Shown: positions 44,328 to 54,304, counted from the first letter of the stretch. The stretch is DNA of 64,000 nucleotides from Nocardioides luteus (GCF_014648595.1 NZ_BMRK01000009.1:99193-163192), one strand, 5' to 3'. The notes: generated from the letters alone by a model not told the origin. Made by a program: numbers and translations.

Positions 44328-45830
44328 ATGACCCAGACGACCGGCGCCCCGACCTCGGCCACGACCGAGCATCCCTGGCGGGCGCTGTTCGCGCTGTGCA
44401 TCGGCTTCTTCATGCTGCTGGTCGACATGACGATCGTGACCGTCGCGACGCCCGACATCATGGCCGAGCTCGACGCCAGCGCCAACGCCGTGCTCTGGGT
44501 GACCAGCGCCTACATGCTGACCTACGCCATCCCGGTGCTGATCATGGGCCGGCTCGGTGACCGGTTCGGCCCGAAGTGGGTCTACCTCGCCGGTCTGGCC
44601 GTCTTCACGGTCTCCTCGCTGTGGTGCGGGCTCGCCGGGAGCATCGAGTCGCTGGTGGCCGCTCGGGCCGTGCAGGGGCTCGGTGCGGCGATGATGACGC
44701 CGCAGACGATGGCGACGATCACCCGGATCTTCCCGTCCGAGCGCCGCGGCTCGGCGATGGCGCTGTGGGGCGCCACCGCCGGCATCGCGACGCTGGTCGG
44801 GCCGCTGGCCGGTGGTGCGCTGGTCGCCGCCGGCGGCTGGGAGTGGATCTTCTTCGTCAACGTGCCGATCGGCGTCGTCGCGATCGTCCTCAACTGGATC
44901 CTCGTCCCCCGGCTGGAGACCCATGCCCACGTCTTCGACTGGCTCGGGGTGGTGCTCAGCGGCGTCGGGATGTTCTGCGTCGTCTTCGGCCTGCAGAACG
45001 GCGAGCAGCGCGGGTGGGACCTTCTCACCTGGGCCCTCGTGATCGGTGGTGTCGCGATCATGGGGCTCTTCGTGTGGTGGCAGGCGCGCAACCGCAAGGA
45101 GCCGCTGGTGCCGCTGCACATCTTCACCGACCGCAACTTCTCCGTCTCCAGCCTGGCGATCTCCACGATGGGCTTCGCCGCCGTCGCCCAGGGCTTCCCC
45201 CTGATGCTCTACGCCCAGCTGGTCCGCGGCTACACCGCTCTCGAGGCCTCGCTGCTGCTGGTGCCGATGGCCGCGGTCTCCTTCGTCGCCGCGCCGTTCG
45301 TCGGCCGGCTGACCGACCGGATGCACCCGCGCCTGCTCACCGGCGCCGCGTTCTTCCTCTGCTCCGTCTCGCTCTTCTGGCTCTCGGTGCCGATGACCGT
45401 CGACTCCCCGTTGTGGCAGCTGCTGCTGCCGATGGCGGTCTTCGGGCTCGGCTCGGCGGCGGTCTGGTCACCGCTGGCCGCGACCGCCACCCGCAACGTG
45501 CCGATGCGTGTGGCCGGGGCCGGCTCCGGGGTCTACAACGCCACCCGGCTGGTCGGCTCGGTGATCGGCTCTGCCGCGGTCGCCGTGCTCATCGACCTCC
45601 GTCTCAACGCCCACGGGCTGGGCGGGTCGCTGGCGGGCGGGCACGAGAACGCGACCGGTTCCGCCATCCCGCCGGCGGTCGCCTCGAAGTTCGCCGAGTC
45701 GATGTCCGAGGTGATGCTGCTGCCGGCGGTCGCGCTGGCGGTCGGGTTCGTCGCGGTGCTCTTCTTCACGACTCCGCGCCACATGGCGAAGCCGGCGAGC
45801 CCGGCGGCTCCCGCGAGCCCGGCGGTCTAG
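44328..45830 (+). CDS. MFS exporter, DHA2 family
   Basis: A 500-residue 14-helix exporter: LLVDMTIVTVATPDIMAELD (first helix), MGRLGDRFGPKWVYLAG (motif A), ARAVQGLGAAMMTPQTMATI and GPLAGGALVAAGGWEWIFF (motif C). It ends in a Pro/Ala-rich tail. ATG 44328 is used; in-frame GTG 44322 is possible. The stop overlaps that of the convergent Cache gene by 4 nt. Confidence 0.9.
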   Translation: MTQTTGAPTSATTEHPWRALFALCIGFFMLLVDMTIVTVATPDIMAELDASANAVLWVTSAYMLTYAIPVLIMGRLGDRFGPKWVYLAGLAVFTVSSLWCGLAGSIESLVAARAVQGLGAAMMTPQTMATITRIFPSERRGSAMALWGATAGIATLVGPLAGGALVAAGGWEWIFFVNVPIGVVAIVLNWILVPRLETHAHVFDWLGVVLSGVGMFCVVFGLQNGEQRGWDLLTWALVIGGVAIMGLFVWWQARNRKEPLVPLHIFTDRNFSVSSLAISTMGFAAVAQGFPLMLYAQLVRGYTALEASLLLVPMAAVSFVAAPFVGRLTDRMHPRLLTGAAFFLCSVSLFWLSVPMTVDSPLWQLLLPMAVFGLGSAAVWSPLAATATRNVPMRVAGAGSGVYNATRLVGSVIGSAAVAVLIDLRLNAHGLGGSLAGGHENATGSAIPPAVASKFAESMSEVMLLPAVALAVGFVAVLFFTTPRHMAKPASPAAPASPAV

Positions 45831-46486
45831 GAGAGCGCGACCGAGAGCGGCAGCCCGCGGCACGGGATCATGTCGCGCGCGGTGGTCAGCGGGTCACCGG
45901 TGGCCAGCTGCGGGTCGGCGGAGACGACCGCCTTGCCGGCGCCGTTGACCAGCGTCGCGCCCGCCTCGCGCAGCCCGGGCAGCAACATCGTCTCCAGCGT
46001 CTCGATCAGGGTGTCCGCCCCGGCGACGCCGACCATGCGGCCGCCCGCGTAGACCGGCATCGTCGTGGTCATGACGTACTCGTCGGTGCAGACGAAGTCG
46101 ACGTACGGCCCGACGAGGGTCATCTCGCCGGTGCGCTCGGGGGTGCGGTACCACGGCTGGCGGGTGTAGTCGATCGCCTCTCCTGTGGCCGGCGCATCGG
46201 CGTCGCCGAGGAACTCGCGCTCCTCCCCTTGCCACCAGGCGAGGTAGAGGCGGCGGTCGCTGAGCACGCCCGGGGTGACCACGAAGCCGCCGCCGACGAG
46301 GTTGGGGTTGCGCAGGAACGTCAGCGACCCGGGCTCGAGCCGGTCTCGCAGCGCGGCAGCGGTGACCTGGCCGGCTTCGAAGAGGGCGGTCACCTCGCTG
46401 CGTACGCGCTCGAGCTCGGTCACGATCGGCCCGAAATGCTGCTCGACCTGGGTCACGCAGTCGATCGGGGTCATCGTCTCGGTCAT
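45827..46486 (-). CDS. Cache-domain protein
   Basis: A 219-residue protein with a single Cache (extracellular PAS-like) fold: YLAWWQGEEREF, DYTRQPWYRTPERTGEMTL, GPYVDFVCTDEYVMTTTMPV and YAGGRMVGVAGADTLIETL. There is no TM segment or signal peptide, so unlike most Cache proteins it is probably a cytosolic ligand-binding protein. It overlaps the upstream GntR gene by ATGA, implying both act on one signal. Ligand unknown; related domains bind amino acids or carboxylates. Confidence 0.82.
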   Translation of the reverse strand: MTETMTPIDCVTQVEQHFGPIVTELERVRSEVTALFEAGQVTAAALRDRLEPGSLTFLRNPNLVGGGFVVTPGVLSDRRLYLAWWQGEEREFLGDADAPATGEAIDYTRQPWYRTPERTGEMTLVGPYVDFVCTDEYVMTTTMPVYAGGRMVGVAGADTLIETLETMLLPGLREAGATLVNGAGKAVVSADPQLATGDPLTTARDMIPCRGLPLSVALS

Positions 46487-47214
46487 CGTCGCACCGCCTC
46501 ATGGATCTCGGCCAAGCGTTCGAGGGAGTGAGCGATGTGCTCACGTACGCTCTCGCGTGCTCTGACAGCATCCCCCGAAGCGAGGGCATCGACAAGCTCC
46601 TGATGACGGATCGCCGTCGCCTCCCGGAAGCCCGGCTCGTTGAGCGGGATCCGGAGCAGCGCACCGAAGTCGGCCTCCTGGCGGACGACCTCGCGGGTCA
46701 TCCGGGCCGACTGCGTCAGCGCGGCCACCGAGAGGTAGAGCTCGCTGTCGGCGCTGCGCCAGCGCGCCACGTCGCTGACGTTGAGCGGGATCAGCAGGTC
46801 ACGCAGGTCCTCGACCTCGTCAGGGTCGGTACGCTCCGCCGCGATCTCCGCGCACCCGGCCAGCACCACCTGGTAGAAGGTCGCCCGGTCGCGCAGCTCG
46901 ATCCGCGACATCGCCGCGAGCCGGTCCTCGACCAGGTCTACGCTCTTCGGAGCACGGACGAACGACCCGCCACCGCGACCACGCGACGTCACCACCAGAC
47001 CTTTCGCGCGCAGCGCGACCAGTGCCTCCCGCGCCGTCACCGTCGCGACGCCGAGCATCTGGGCGAGCTCGGGCTCGCTCGGCAGCCGCTCGCCATGAGC
47101 GAGCACTCCGGAGCGGATCGCCTCGGCCAGCCGGTTCTCGACGCGTGTCGCTCGGCCCTCGTCGCCGATCGGGGCGAAGATGGCCGCACGGGCTCGTGAC
47201 GTCATGACGCGCAC
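46483..47214 (-). CDS. GntR/FadR family regulator with FCD domain
   Basis: A 243-residue regulator: GntR winged helix (about 20-90, with LPSEPELAQMLGVATVTARE and the wing SRGRGGGSFV) and an FCD ligand domain (about 100-235). FadR-type regulators sense small carboxylic acids. GTG 47214 has TAGAGT seven nt upstream (leaderless), preferred over ATG 47205. It is coupled to the Cache gene; the target genes are not obvious. Confidence 0.88.
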   Translation of the reverse strand: MRVMTSRARAAIFAPIGDEGRATRVENRLAEAIRSGVLAHGERLPSEPELAQMLGVATVTAREALVALRAKGLVVTSRGRGGGSFVRAPKSVDLVEDRLAAMSRIELRDRATFYQVVLAGCAEIAAERTDPDEVEDLRDLLIPLNVSDVARWRSADSELYLSVAALTQSARMTREVVRQEADFGALLRIPLNEPGFREATAIRHQELVDALASGDAVRARESVREHIAHSLERLAEIHEAVRR

Positions 47215-47830
47215 ATCCGAGACTCTAATGTATGGATCCAGATGTTTCGTCTGACAGTTGTGTTCGATTCTGTTCGAATCGGCACGGTTTTTTATGAATT
47301 TCGCCTTAACTTTCTGGATTCGCGGGCGTTTCTATGCCTAACCTGAGCGCACGGCCGAAGCAAACTTGAGTCGGTCGCCCAAGATCGTCGGATGTCCAGG
47401 GCTTGTGGGGGGCGCTGGGCATCCGACTCCTTGGTTTTGCGGTTCGCCCGAGCCTTCCCGTCCCGGTGGTCGAGCCCGTCGAGGCCCGCCCGCTCACCGA
47501 GGTACCTCGGTGAACAGTCACCTCCCTCGGCGAACTCCACCAAGGAAGTGCATGCGCACCGACGTAACTCGGTGAACGGCCGGGGCGGGGCGGCCGAGGC
47601 GGATGCTGACCGAGGTACCTCGGTGAACAGTCACCTCCCTCGGCGAACTCCACGAAGGAAGTGCGCGCTCGCCGAGGTAACTCGGTGAACGGCCCGGCCA
47701 GCCGAGGGGTGGTGCGTAGCGAAGTACCTCGGGCGAGCGTCCGGCCGCGCCGAGCGCAACCGTTCCAGTACGCAACAGGGCGGGAAGAGCCTCTCGACTC
47801 TTCCCGCCCTGTCTTTCAGCGTGTGATCGG
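47215..47830. repeat. Large gap with palindromic repeat array and terminator
   Basis: No gene is seen. 47468-47486 is a variant of the GGTCGAGCCTGTCGAGACC family. From 47496 an 85-bp unit is repeated 113 bp later (47496-47580 and 47609-47693). Each unit opens with the palindrome CCGAGGTACCTCGG followed by TGAAC, and closes 62 bp on with a variant (CCGACGTAACTCGG or CCGAGGTAACTCGG, also followed by TGAAC). A fifth diverged copy is near 47718. The first 250 nt after the GntR start are relatively A+T-rich and hold only its promoter. Confidence 0.75.
47775..47812. terminator. Terminator of the FN3 protein gene
   Basis: ACAGGGCGGGAAGAG (47775-47789) pairs perfectly with 47798-47812 across an 8-nt loop, 18 nt beyond the stop of the minus-strand gene. 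Confidence 0.75.
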
Positions 47831-49621
47831 TCAGAACACCGCAGCGACGGCGCTGGTCAGCGAGTCACCGATCTTCTCGAGCAGGTTGCGGTCGTCCTCC
47901 TCGGCAGGAGTCTCCTCCTCCTCGGCGGCGTCCTCGGTGGCCTTCTCAGCGGGGCTCTCCGACTTGGTCGGCTCCGCCTCCTCGACAGGCTCCTCGGACT
48001 TCTCCTCAACCGGGGCCTCGGACTGCTTCTCGTCGCCACCCGGCAGAACCTTGTCCAGACCCGGGAGCAGCGGCGACTTCTCCTCGGACGGCTCCTCCGA
48101 GGGCTCCTCGGACGGCTCCGTCGAGCTCGGCTCGTCGGCCGGAGCGTCGGACCTGTCCTTGCCCGGAGTGCTCGAACGAATCGTGGGACGCTGCCGCTCC
48201 GCAGGCTCAGTCTCAGTCTCCTGACCCGTTCCGGCCTCCGAGGTGTTGCCTGCCTCGTCAGTCGCGGTTACCGCAGCGGTGATGTCGCCCGCCAACAGTG
48301 CGAGGTAATCGACATTGACGCTCGTCTCGCCTGTCACGGAACCGCGCGCCGGGAGGAGCCCCCCAGTGACCGTGACGTCGTACTTGATGGACGATGCGCG
48401 CGACTGGTTGTCAGTGCTGGCACCCCAAGACACACGGACCGTGTCGTTGTCGATGCGCTCGATCTTGACGTTTGACGGAACCTTCGGCGCCTCAGTGTCT
48501 TCAACGAGCGTGGTGCCCTTGATAGAGGCGATGCTCGACGACTTGTCGACGATGTCTACAGCAACGACGTTGAAGATGTAGGTCGTCTCAGGATCGAGGC
48601 CTTCGATGTAGAGGTCCGTTCCGTCGGTCTCGTCGGATCCACCTCGACCACCGTCTTCCGGCATCCAATTGATCTCGTAGTGGTCAACGCCAGAGTCATC
48701 GGTCGACGACTTCCACGACAGGTCAGCCGTCGTGCTCGTGATGTGCTCGATCTTCAACTGCCCCGGCTCGGACGGGTTCTCGGTGTCGTCCTTCGTCGAG
48801 CACTGAACCTCAGACCAATCGGAGTTGTTGCCATCCCTGTCGGTGGCCCTTACCTCGAACTCGTAGTCCGTGCCAGGGGTTAGCCCCTTGAACACGCCAC
48901 CGAGGCCCATGGTCTCTTGCCGGTCGATGCGCGGACGACCATCGATGGTGTAAGAAACGTCCTCGTCCTTGTCGTCCTTCGCCTTCGGCCAAGACAGACG
49001 AATCTCGGTCGGGCTGAGGACCTCACACTTCACATCGCCCATGACGGGGTTGGGAGACGTGTTGTCCTCGTCGTCGCCGCCATCGTCGTCGCCACCGCCA
49101 TCGCCATCGCCATCACCAGGCGGGCAGATGAGCGGAAGCCAGCAGGTCTCGTCCTCGCCTTCGTCGCCACCGTCACCCTCACCCGGGTCCGTCGGCGGGT
49201 CCGTCGGAGTCGGCTCCGGCTCCTGGCACATCGTCAGATCCGGACGGATCTCACACACGTCCACACCGGCACCCGGAGGACGAGTGTCCTCACAGGCGCT
49301 CGGGTCGAGCTCACAGGTCGGGGTGCTGCCCGAGGGGACGTTGCCCGCAGGGATGAAGGTCACGCCGGTGTTGGCGGCCGGGACGATGTCGTTCGGGTCG
49401 GCCTCGTCCGAAGCGGACTCGGACTCCGACGGCTTCTCCTCGGGCTCCAGCGTGTCAGGATCGCTGGGGAGCGAGGACTCCCCGGTCGTCGGATCCTTCT
49501 TCTCCGGCGAGCTCTGCGGGTCACCGTTGACGGTGCACGAGAACAAGACGAGCAGCAGAATCAGAATGATTGCGCCTATGACGATCCCGCCGATTGTGCG
49601 GTTTCGCGCAGTGGTTTCCAT
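47831..49621 (-). CDS. Membrane-anchored surface protein with three fibronectin type III domains
   Basis: A 596-residue protein. After a short basic N terminus comes one hydrophobic helix (about 10-29, GGIVIGAIILILLLVLFS), then an acidic Pro/Ser/Glu region, a cysteine-bearing stretch (about 100-165), Asp/Gly-rich low complexity, three FN3 domains (about 195-280, 285-375 and 380-470) and an acidic tail with PSEE repeats ending in an amphipathic helix (NLLEKIGDSLTSAVAAVF). The bulk would be extracellular, tethered at the N terminus. It has no LPXTG motif. Adhesion or scaffold roles are inference. ATG 49621 is used; an upstream ATG at 49672 is less likely. Confidence 0.8.
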   Translation of the reverse strand: METTARNRTIGGIVIGAIILILLLVLFSCTVNGDPQSSPEKKDPTTGESSLPSDPDTLEPEEKPSESESASDEADPNDIVPAANTGVTFIPAGNVPSGSTPTCELDPSACEDTRPPGAGVDVCEIRPDLTMCQEPEPTPTDPPTDPGEGDGGDEGEDETCWLPLICPPGDGDGDGGGDDDGGDDEDNTSPNPVMGDVKCEVLSPTEIRLSWPKAKDDKDEDVSYTIDGRPRIDRQETMGLGGVFKGLTPGTDYEFEVRATDRDGNNSDWSEVQCSTKDDTENPSEPGQLKIEHITSTTADLSWKSSTDDSGVDHYEINWMPEDGGRGGSDETDGTDLYIEGLDPETTYIFNVVAVDIVDKSSSIASIKGTTLVEDTEAPKVPSNVKIERIDNDTVRVSWGASTDNQSRASSIKYDVTVTGGLLPARGSVTGETSVNVDYLALLAGDITAAVTATDEAGNTSEAGTGQETETEPAERQRPTIRSSTPGKDRSDAPADEPSSTEPSEEPSEEPSEEKSPLLPGLDKVLPGGDEKQSEAPVEEKSEEPVEEAEPTKSESPAEKATEDAAEEEETPAEEDDRNLLEKIGDSLTSAVAAVF

Positions 49622-49811
49622 ACCGAGGATGTCCCTCCCAAGATCAACGCCGAGGGGACGGTCCGACCTCAACTACCCGAGGGTCGCCGTCCAGCCAGGG
49701 CATTGAATCGCTTTACCAATGACCGGCACAACGACATAAGCCCGAGTTTGCTATGCCGTGTGCCACAACGTTTTCCGAACCGGGACCATTGGCCCATCCC
49801 CGGCGTGTTGC

Positions 49812-50834
<1,023 letters not shown>

Positions 50835-50995
50835 CTGGGGGTCTCCTTGAGATCCGTTGTCGACCGGTGCGCTGGTGGCCAGCGTAATGGGCGTTCTACC
50901 GCCCGGTACCAACGCTCGGAGTTGGATCGATCAAGCAGGACAACCGATCTGCCACGAGATCCGTATCCACAGGTGAGACTGACCTTGGAGGCATC

Positions 50996-52135
50996 ATGGA
51001 CTGGCAGGAAACCCTCGAACGGGCGATCCCCCAACCCCCGCCCGCAGGACCGGACCCGGCCGCGCTCGTGGCGGACGGGAAGAGGCTCGTACGCCGCCGG
51101 CGGATCGCCGTCGTGGCCGGCACGGTCGCCGCGGTGATCGCGGTGGTCGGCATCGGCATGGTGGTCGACCCCGCGCGCGAGCGAGCCACCCCGACGCCGC
51201 CGATCGCGTCCCAGTCAGCCGGCGAAGAGACGGCCGAGGAGGAATGGCCGCCACCTGTCGACATCCCGTTGAGCGACCTGGCACCGGTCGCCTATGACTT
51301 CGGCACCGGCGAGACCACCTTCCAGGAGGGCTGGACCGAGGTCGACCGGGTCGGCCCGCTCACGTCCGGCAACAGACTGGCGGTCGCTGCGACGGACGGC
51401 ACCACGACGATCTACGCCTTCTTCGACACGCCCTACGACATCGCCTTCGTCGACGCCGCCCGCACCTCGACCGAAGATCTCCGAGCCTGGGTCGACGGCC
51501 TCATGCTGAACCCGCTCGAGCCCATCTGGGAGAACGGCGAGCTCGAGGTCGGCAGCGGCGGCTGGGATGTCGTCCGAGAGATCTCCAACCCGCTCGGTTA
51601 TGACGCGCCGTGGGAATCCGCTGCGGCGATCGTCGAGCGCGACGGCGCCCAACGCTGGCTCGTCCACAGCGGCGCCCGAGTCGGGATGTCCGAGGCCGAG
51701 GCCGACATCGAGCTCTACGCGATCCCGGGCCAGACCTTCGAGGAGTGGCTGTCGGACTACGAGAAGAAGAGTCGTCCGCAACTCAGCCCCGAGCACTCCC
51801 CCTTCAGCGGAACGACGACCACCACGGTCGAGTTCGGCTCCGGCTCGGAGCTAGTCCCTGCCGAGGAGAACGTCGCGATCCTCGAGCAGGCGGCTGAGCC
51901 GGACATTGCCGACCCCGCCTTCTCCGAGCGGGCGTCACGGACCGCGGTCGCTCGCATCCAGGTCGGAGAGCAGGAGCGCTACGTCCTGGCCCGCGAGCGT
52001 GACGGCGTCACGATGGCCGTTGCGTACTCCGTCGTCCCTGCTCCGCGCGCCGAGGACCGCCGGCCGCTCACCCTCGCGGAGTTCGCCGCTGCGCTAAACC
52101 AGAGCAGCTCCCCGGGACAGGGGCTGTGGCGATGA
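50996..52135 (+). CDS. Membrane protein, possible anti-sigma partner of the SigE-family factor
   Basis: A 379-residue protein with a short cytosolic N terminus (MDWQETLERAIPQPPP), one TM helix (about 37-58) and a large extracytoplasmic part of unknown fold. The topology is that of membrane anti-sigma factors, but no zinc HxxxCxxC motif is present. Its stop overlaps the sigma gene start (ATGA). In most such pairs the sigma gene comes first, so the order is reversed here. A role in holding or signalling to the sigma factor is inference. Confidence 0.75.
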   Translation: MDWQETLERAIPQPPPAGPDPAALVADGKRLVRRRRIAVVAGTVAAVIAVVGIGMVVDPARERATPTPPIASQSAGEETAEEEWPPPVDIPLSDLAPVAYDFGTGETTFQEGWTEVDRVGPLTSGNRLAVAATDGTTTIYAFFDTPYDIAFVDAARTSTEDLRAWVDGLMLNPLEPIWENGELEVGSGGWDVVREISNPLGYDAPWESAAAIVERDGAQRWLVHSGARVGMSEAEADIELYAIPGQTFEEWLSDYEKKSRPQLSPEHSPFSGTTTTTVEFGSGSELVPAEENVAILEQAAEPDIADPAFSERASRTAVARIQVGEQERYVLARERDGVTMAVAYSVVPAPRAEDRRPLTLAEFAAALNQSSSPGQGLWR

Positions 52136-52632
52136 GCGCGCACGACGAGACCTTCACCGCGTTCGTCGCCGCTCGGCGACCGCACCTGGTGCGGGTGGCG
52201 TACGCGCTGTGCGGTGACTGGCACCGGGCCGACGACCTGGTGCAGACCGCGCTGGTCAAGCTGTACGCCTCGTGGCGGCGGGTGACGCCGGGATCGGAGG
52301 AGGCGTACGTCCGGACGATCCTGGTCCGGGCGCACATCGACCAGACCCGGCGGCCGTGGTGGAAGCGGGAGCGCTCGGGCGACCTGCCGGAACGGGCGGG
52401 CCCGGCTGCGCAGACCGAGCAGGTCGAGGACCGGTCGGAGCTCTTCGAGGCCCTGCAGGCGCTGCCCGAGATGCAGCGGAAGGTGGTCGTGCTGCGCCAC
52501 TGGCTGCAGCTGTCGGTCGCCGAGACGGCGCGGGAGCTCCGCATCGGCGAGGGCACCGTGAAGAGCCACTCCTCGCGCGGCCTCGCGGCGCTGCGTACCC
52601 GTATGGAGTCGGGGGACGCGTCCCGAGCCTGA
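52132..52632 (+). CDS. SigE-family RNA polymerase sigma factor (ECF type)
   Basis: A 166-residue ECF sigma of the actinobacterial SigE family: region 2 (FTAFVAARRPHLVRVAYALC, then ADDLVQTALVKLYASW) and region 4 (MQRKVVVLRHWLQLSVAETA, then LRIGEGTVKSHSSRGLAALR). It directs RNA polymerase to an unknown stress or envelope regulon. ATG 52132 overlaps the upstream membrane-protein stop by ATGA, indicating coupled synthesis. Confidence 0.92.
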   Translation: MSAHDETFTAFVAARRPHLVRVAYALCGDWHRADDLVQTALVKLYASWRRVTPGSEEAYVRTILVRAHIDQTRRPWWKRERSGDLPERAGPAAQTEQVEDRSELFEALQALPEMQRKVVVLRHWLQLSVAETARELRIGEGTVKSHSSRGLAALRTRMESGDASRA

Positions 52633-52652
52633 TCGAGCAAGAACGGTCGGGC

Positions 52653-52691
52653 GGGCATGCTCCTGAGCGTCCTAGCCTCAGGAGCATGCCC
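52653..52691. promoter_or_regulatory. 15-bp-arm inverted repeat spanning promoter and start of the DHFR-like gene
   Basis: GGGCATGCTCCTGAG (52653-52667) mirrors CTCAGGAGCATGCCC (52677-52691) exactly across 9 nt. The loop holds most of the TAGCCT -10 hexamer, and the right arm includes the ATG (52686). As DNA it could be an operator; as read-through RNA it would hide GGAG and the start codon. Confidence 0.65.
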
Positions 52692-53249
52692 AAGGTCACC
52701 TACTTCACCGCGACATCGCTGGACGGCTACATCGCCGACGAGAACAACGGGCTGGAGTGGCTCTACGAGACGCCCCACGGCGACGACGAGACGTCCTGGG
52801 AGCGGCTGATGGCGGAGTCGGCGGCGCTGGTGATCGGCGCCACGACGTACCGCTGGATGATCGACCATCACCCGGAGATGCTCACTGGACCGGAGCAGTG
52901 GCAGCAGTTCTACGAGGACCGGCCGGCGTGGGTGTTCACCCATGCGACCGACCTGCCGGCGATCCAGGGGACGGAGGTGCACTTCGTGCAGGGCGACGTG
53001 CGACCGGTGTACGACGAGGTCGCGGCCACCGTCGACGGCGGGATCTGGATCGTGGGCGGCGGGGACCTGGTCGGCCAGTTCGACGACGCCCGGCTGCTCG
53101 ACGAGGTCGTGGTCGGGATCTGCCCGGTCACGCTGGGGGCCGGAGCGCCGCTGCTCCCCCGCCGGATCACCAGCGAGCGGATGCGGGTTCTGGACGTGAT
53201 GCGGTCCGGCGAGCAGGTGAAGATCCGCTATCAGGTGGACCGGGCCTGA
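52686..53249 (+). CDS. RibD/dihydrofolate-reductase-like protein
   Basis: A 187-residue protein of the RibD C-terminal/DHFR-like fold: VTYFTATSLDGYIADENN at the start, ALVIGATTYRWMI and GGIWIVGGGDLVGQF (NADPH-binding Gly-rich turn). The family includes YyaP/YwjB reductases of unknown substrate. It is an NADPH-dependent cytosolic reductase by inference. ATG has TAGCCT seven nt upstream (leaderless). Confidence 0.87.
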   Translation: MPKVTYFTATSLDGYIADENNGLEWLYETPHGDDETSWERLMAESAALVIGATTYRWMIDHHPEMLTGPEQWQQFYEDRPAWVFTHATDLPAIQGTEVHFVQGDVRPVYDEVAATVDGGIWIVGGGDLVGQFDDARLLDEVVVGICPVTLGAGAPLLPRRITSERMRVLDVMRSGEQVKIRYQVDRA

Positions 53250-53456
53250 GGACCCCCGCTGCCGCCCGGCCCCGAGGCCACACTCCTGTTGAAGGAGCAC
53301 ATCCGGGCGACCCAAAGTAAACGTTAGCGGGTCGGGCAAGGGGCGCTGGCCAGCGGGGCGTAACTCGATTACAACCACCCGAATTGACTATGCCCCGATG
53401 GGCATACCGCTGGGAAGATTCAGCGGCCACATCCGACTGAATCGAAAGCACGATCA
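53250..53456. promoter_or_regulatory. Promoter region of the secreted septum-formation-like gene
   Basis: This 207-nt gap has no gene. TATGCCC-CGAT-GGGCATA (53389-53406) is a perfect 7-bp-arm palindrome next to TTGACT (53384-53389), which could be a -35 element. The combination suggests a regulated promoter for the gene starting at 53457. Confidence 0.4.
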
Positions 53457-54233
53457 ATGACTCGTCTTCGTGCCGGCGCCGTCGCGCCTGCGCAGAAGCC
53501 GATGATGCTCCCCCTCGTCCTGGGGCTCATCGTCGGCGTCTTCTCCCTCATCGGCCTCACCCCCGCCCCCGCCGGGGCGGCCGTTGCGTCGAAGCCCAAG
53601 GTGGGCACCTGCTACAACTACGGCTGGCAGGCCTACCAGGCCATGTCGCAGACCGGCAAGAAGGTCTCCTGCGGCAAGGCCCACACCGCCAAGACGATCG
53701 CGGTGGGCAAGCTCCTCTCGGGCACGACCCGCACCGAGGCCTCCATCCTGAGGCCGGCCAGCGCGGAGCACATCTCCAAGACGTGCATCCGCGCGCTGAA
53801 GGCGAAGCTGGGCAGCACGTACGCCAAGCGCAACCAGTCGGCGTACACCACCGCCTTCTACGTGCCGAACGCCGCGCAGTTCAAGGCCGGTCAGCGCTGG
53901 TTCCGCTGCGACGTCGTGCTGCCGGGCAAGGGCTCGCTGAAGAACCTGCCGACCAACCGGTCGAAGTTCCTCGAGGGCGTCGCGCTGACCCAGCGCACGC
54001 GCGGCTGCCTGAGCGGGAAGCTCCTCGGGCCGTACTCCTGCCTGAGCTCGCACAGCTACAAGTCGATCTCCGCGGTCAAGAAGTCGGGCACGGCCTATCC
54101 CTCGATGGCGTCGTTCCAGCGCGCGGTCGCCAAGAAGTGCCCGAGCCGGACGCGAGCCTTCGTGGCCCCGAGCAAGTACGAGTGGCAGACCGGCGACCAC
54201 TGGGTCGTCTGCTTCGCGAAGACCAGCAAGTGA
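53457..54233 (+). CDS. Secreted septum-formation-like domain protein
   Basis: A 258-residue exported protein. A hydrophobic signal segment (about 17-42, ending PAPAGAA) precedes a cysteine-rich domain: GTCYNYGW, KVSCGKAHTAKTIAVG, RWFRCDVVLPG, GCLSGKLL, HWVVCFAKTSK. The pattern of C...CxxxH followed by TC and WFRC matches the actinobacterial Septum_form domain, whose role is unclear. A strong GC hairpin follows the stop. Confidence 0.78.
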   Translation: MTRLRAGAVAPAQKPMMLPLVLGLIVGVFSLIGLTPAPAGAAVASKPKVGTCYNYGWQAYQAMSQTGKKVSCGKAHTAKTIAVGKLLSGTTRTEASILRPASAEHISKTCIRALKAKLGSTYAKRNQSAYTTAFYVPNAAQFKAGQRWFRCDVVLPGKGSLKNLPTNRSKFLEGVALTQRTRGCLSGKLLGPYSCLSSHSYKSISAVKKSGTAYPSMASFQRAVAKKCPSRTRAFVAPSKYEWQTGDHWVVCFAKTSK

Positions 54234-54259
54234 CCCGCTGATCGCTCGCCGCTTTCGGT

Positions 54260-54280
54260 CCCCCGGGTTTCGCCCGGGGG
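54260..54280 (+). terminator. Terminator after the secreted protein gene
   Basis: CCCCCGGG (54260-54267) pairs with CCCGGGGG (54273-54280) over a 5-nt loop. A T-rich tract (GCTTTT) follows some nt later. Confidence 0.7.
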
Positions 54281-54304
54281 GCCGTTGCTTTTCACGCGCG
54301 CCCG

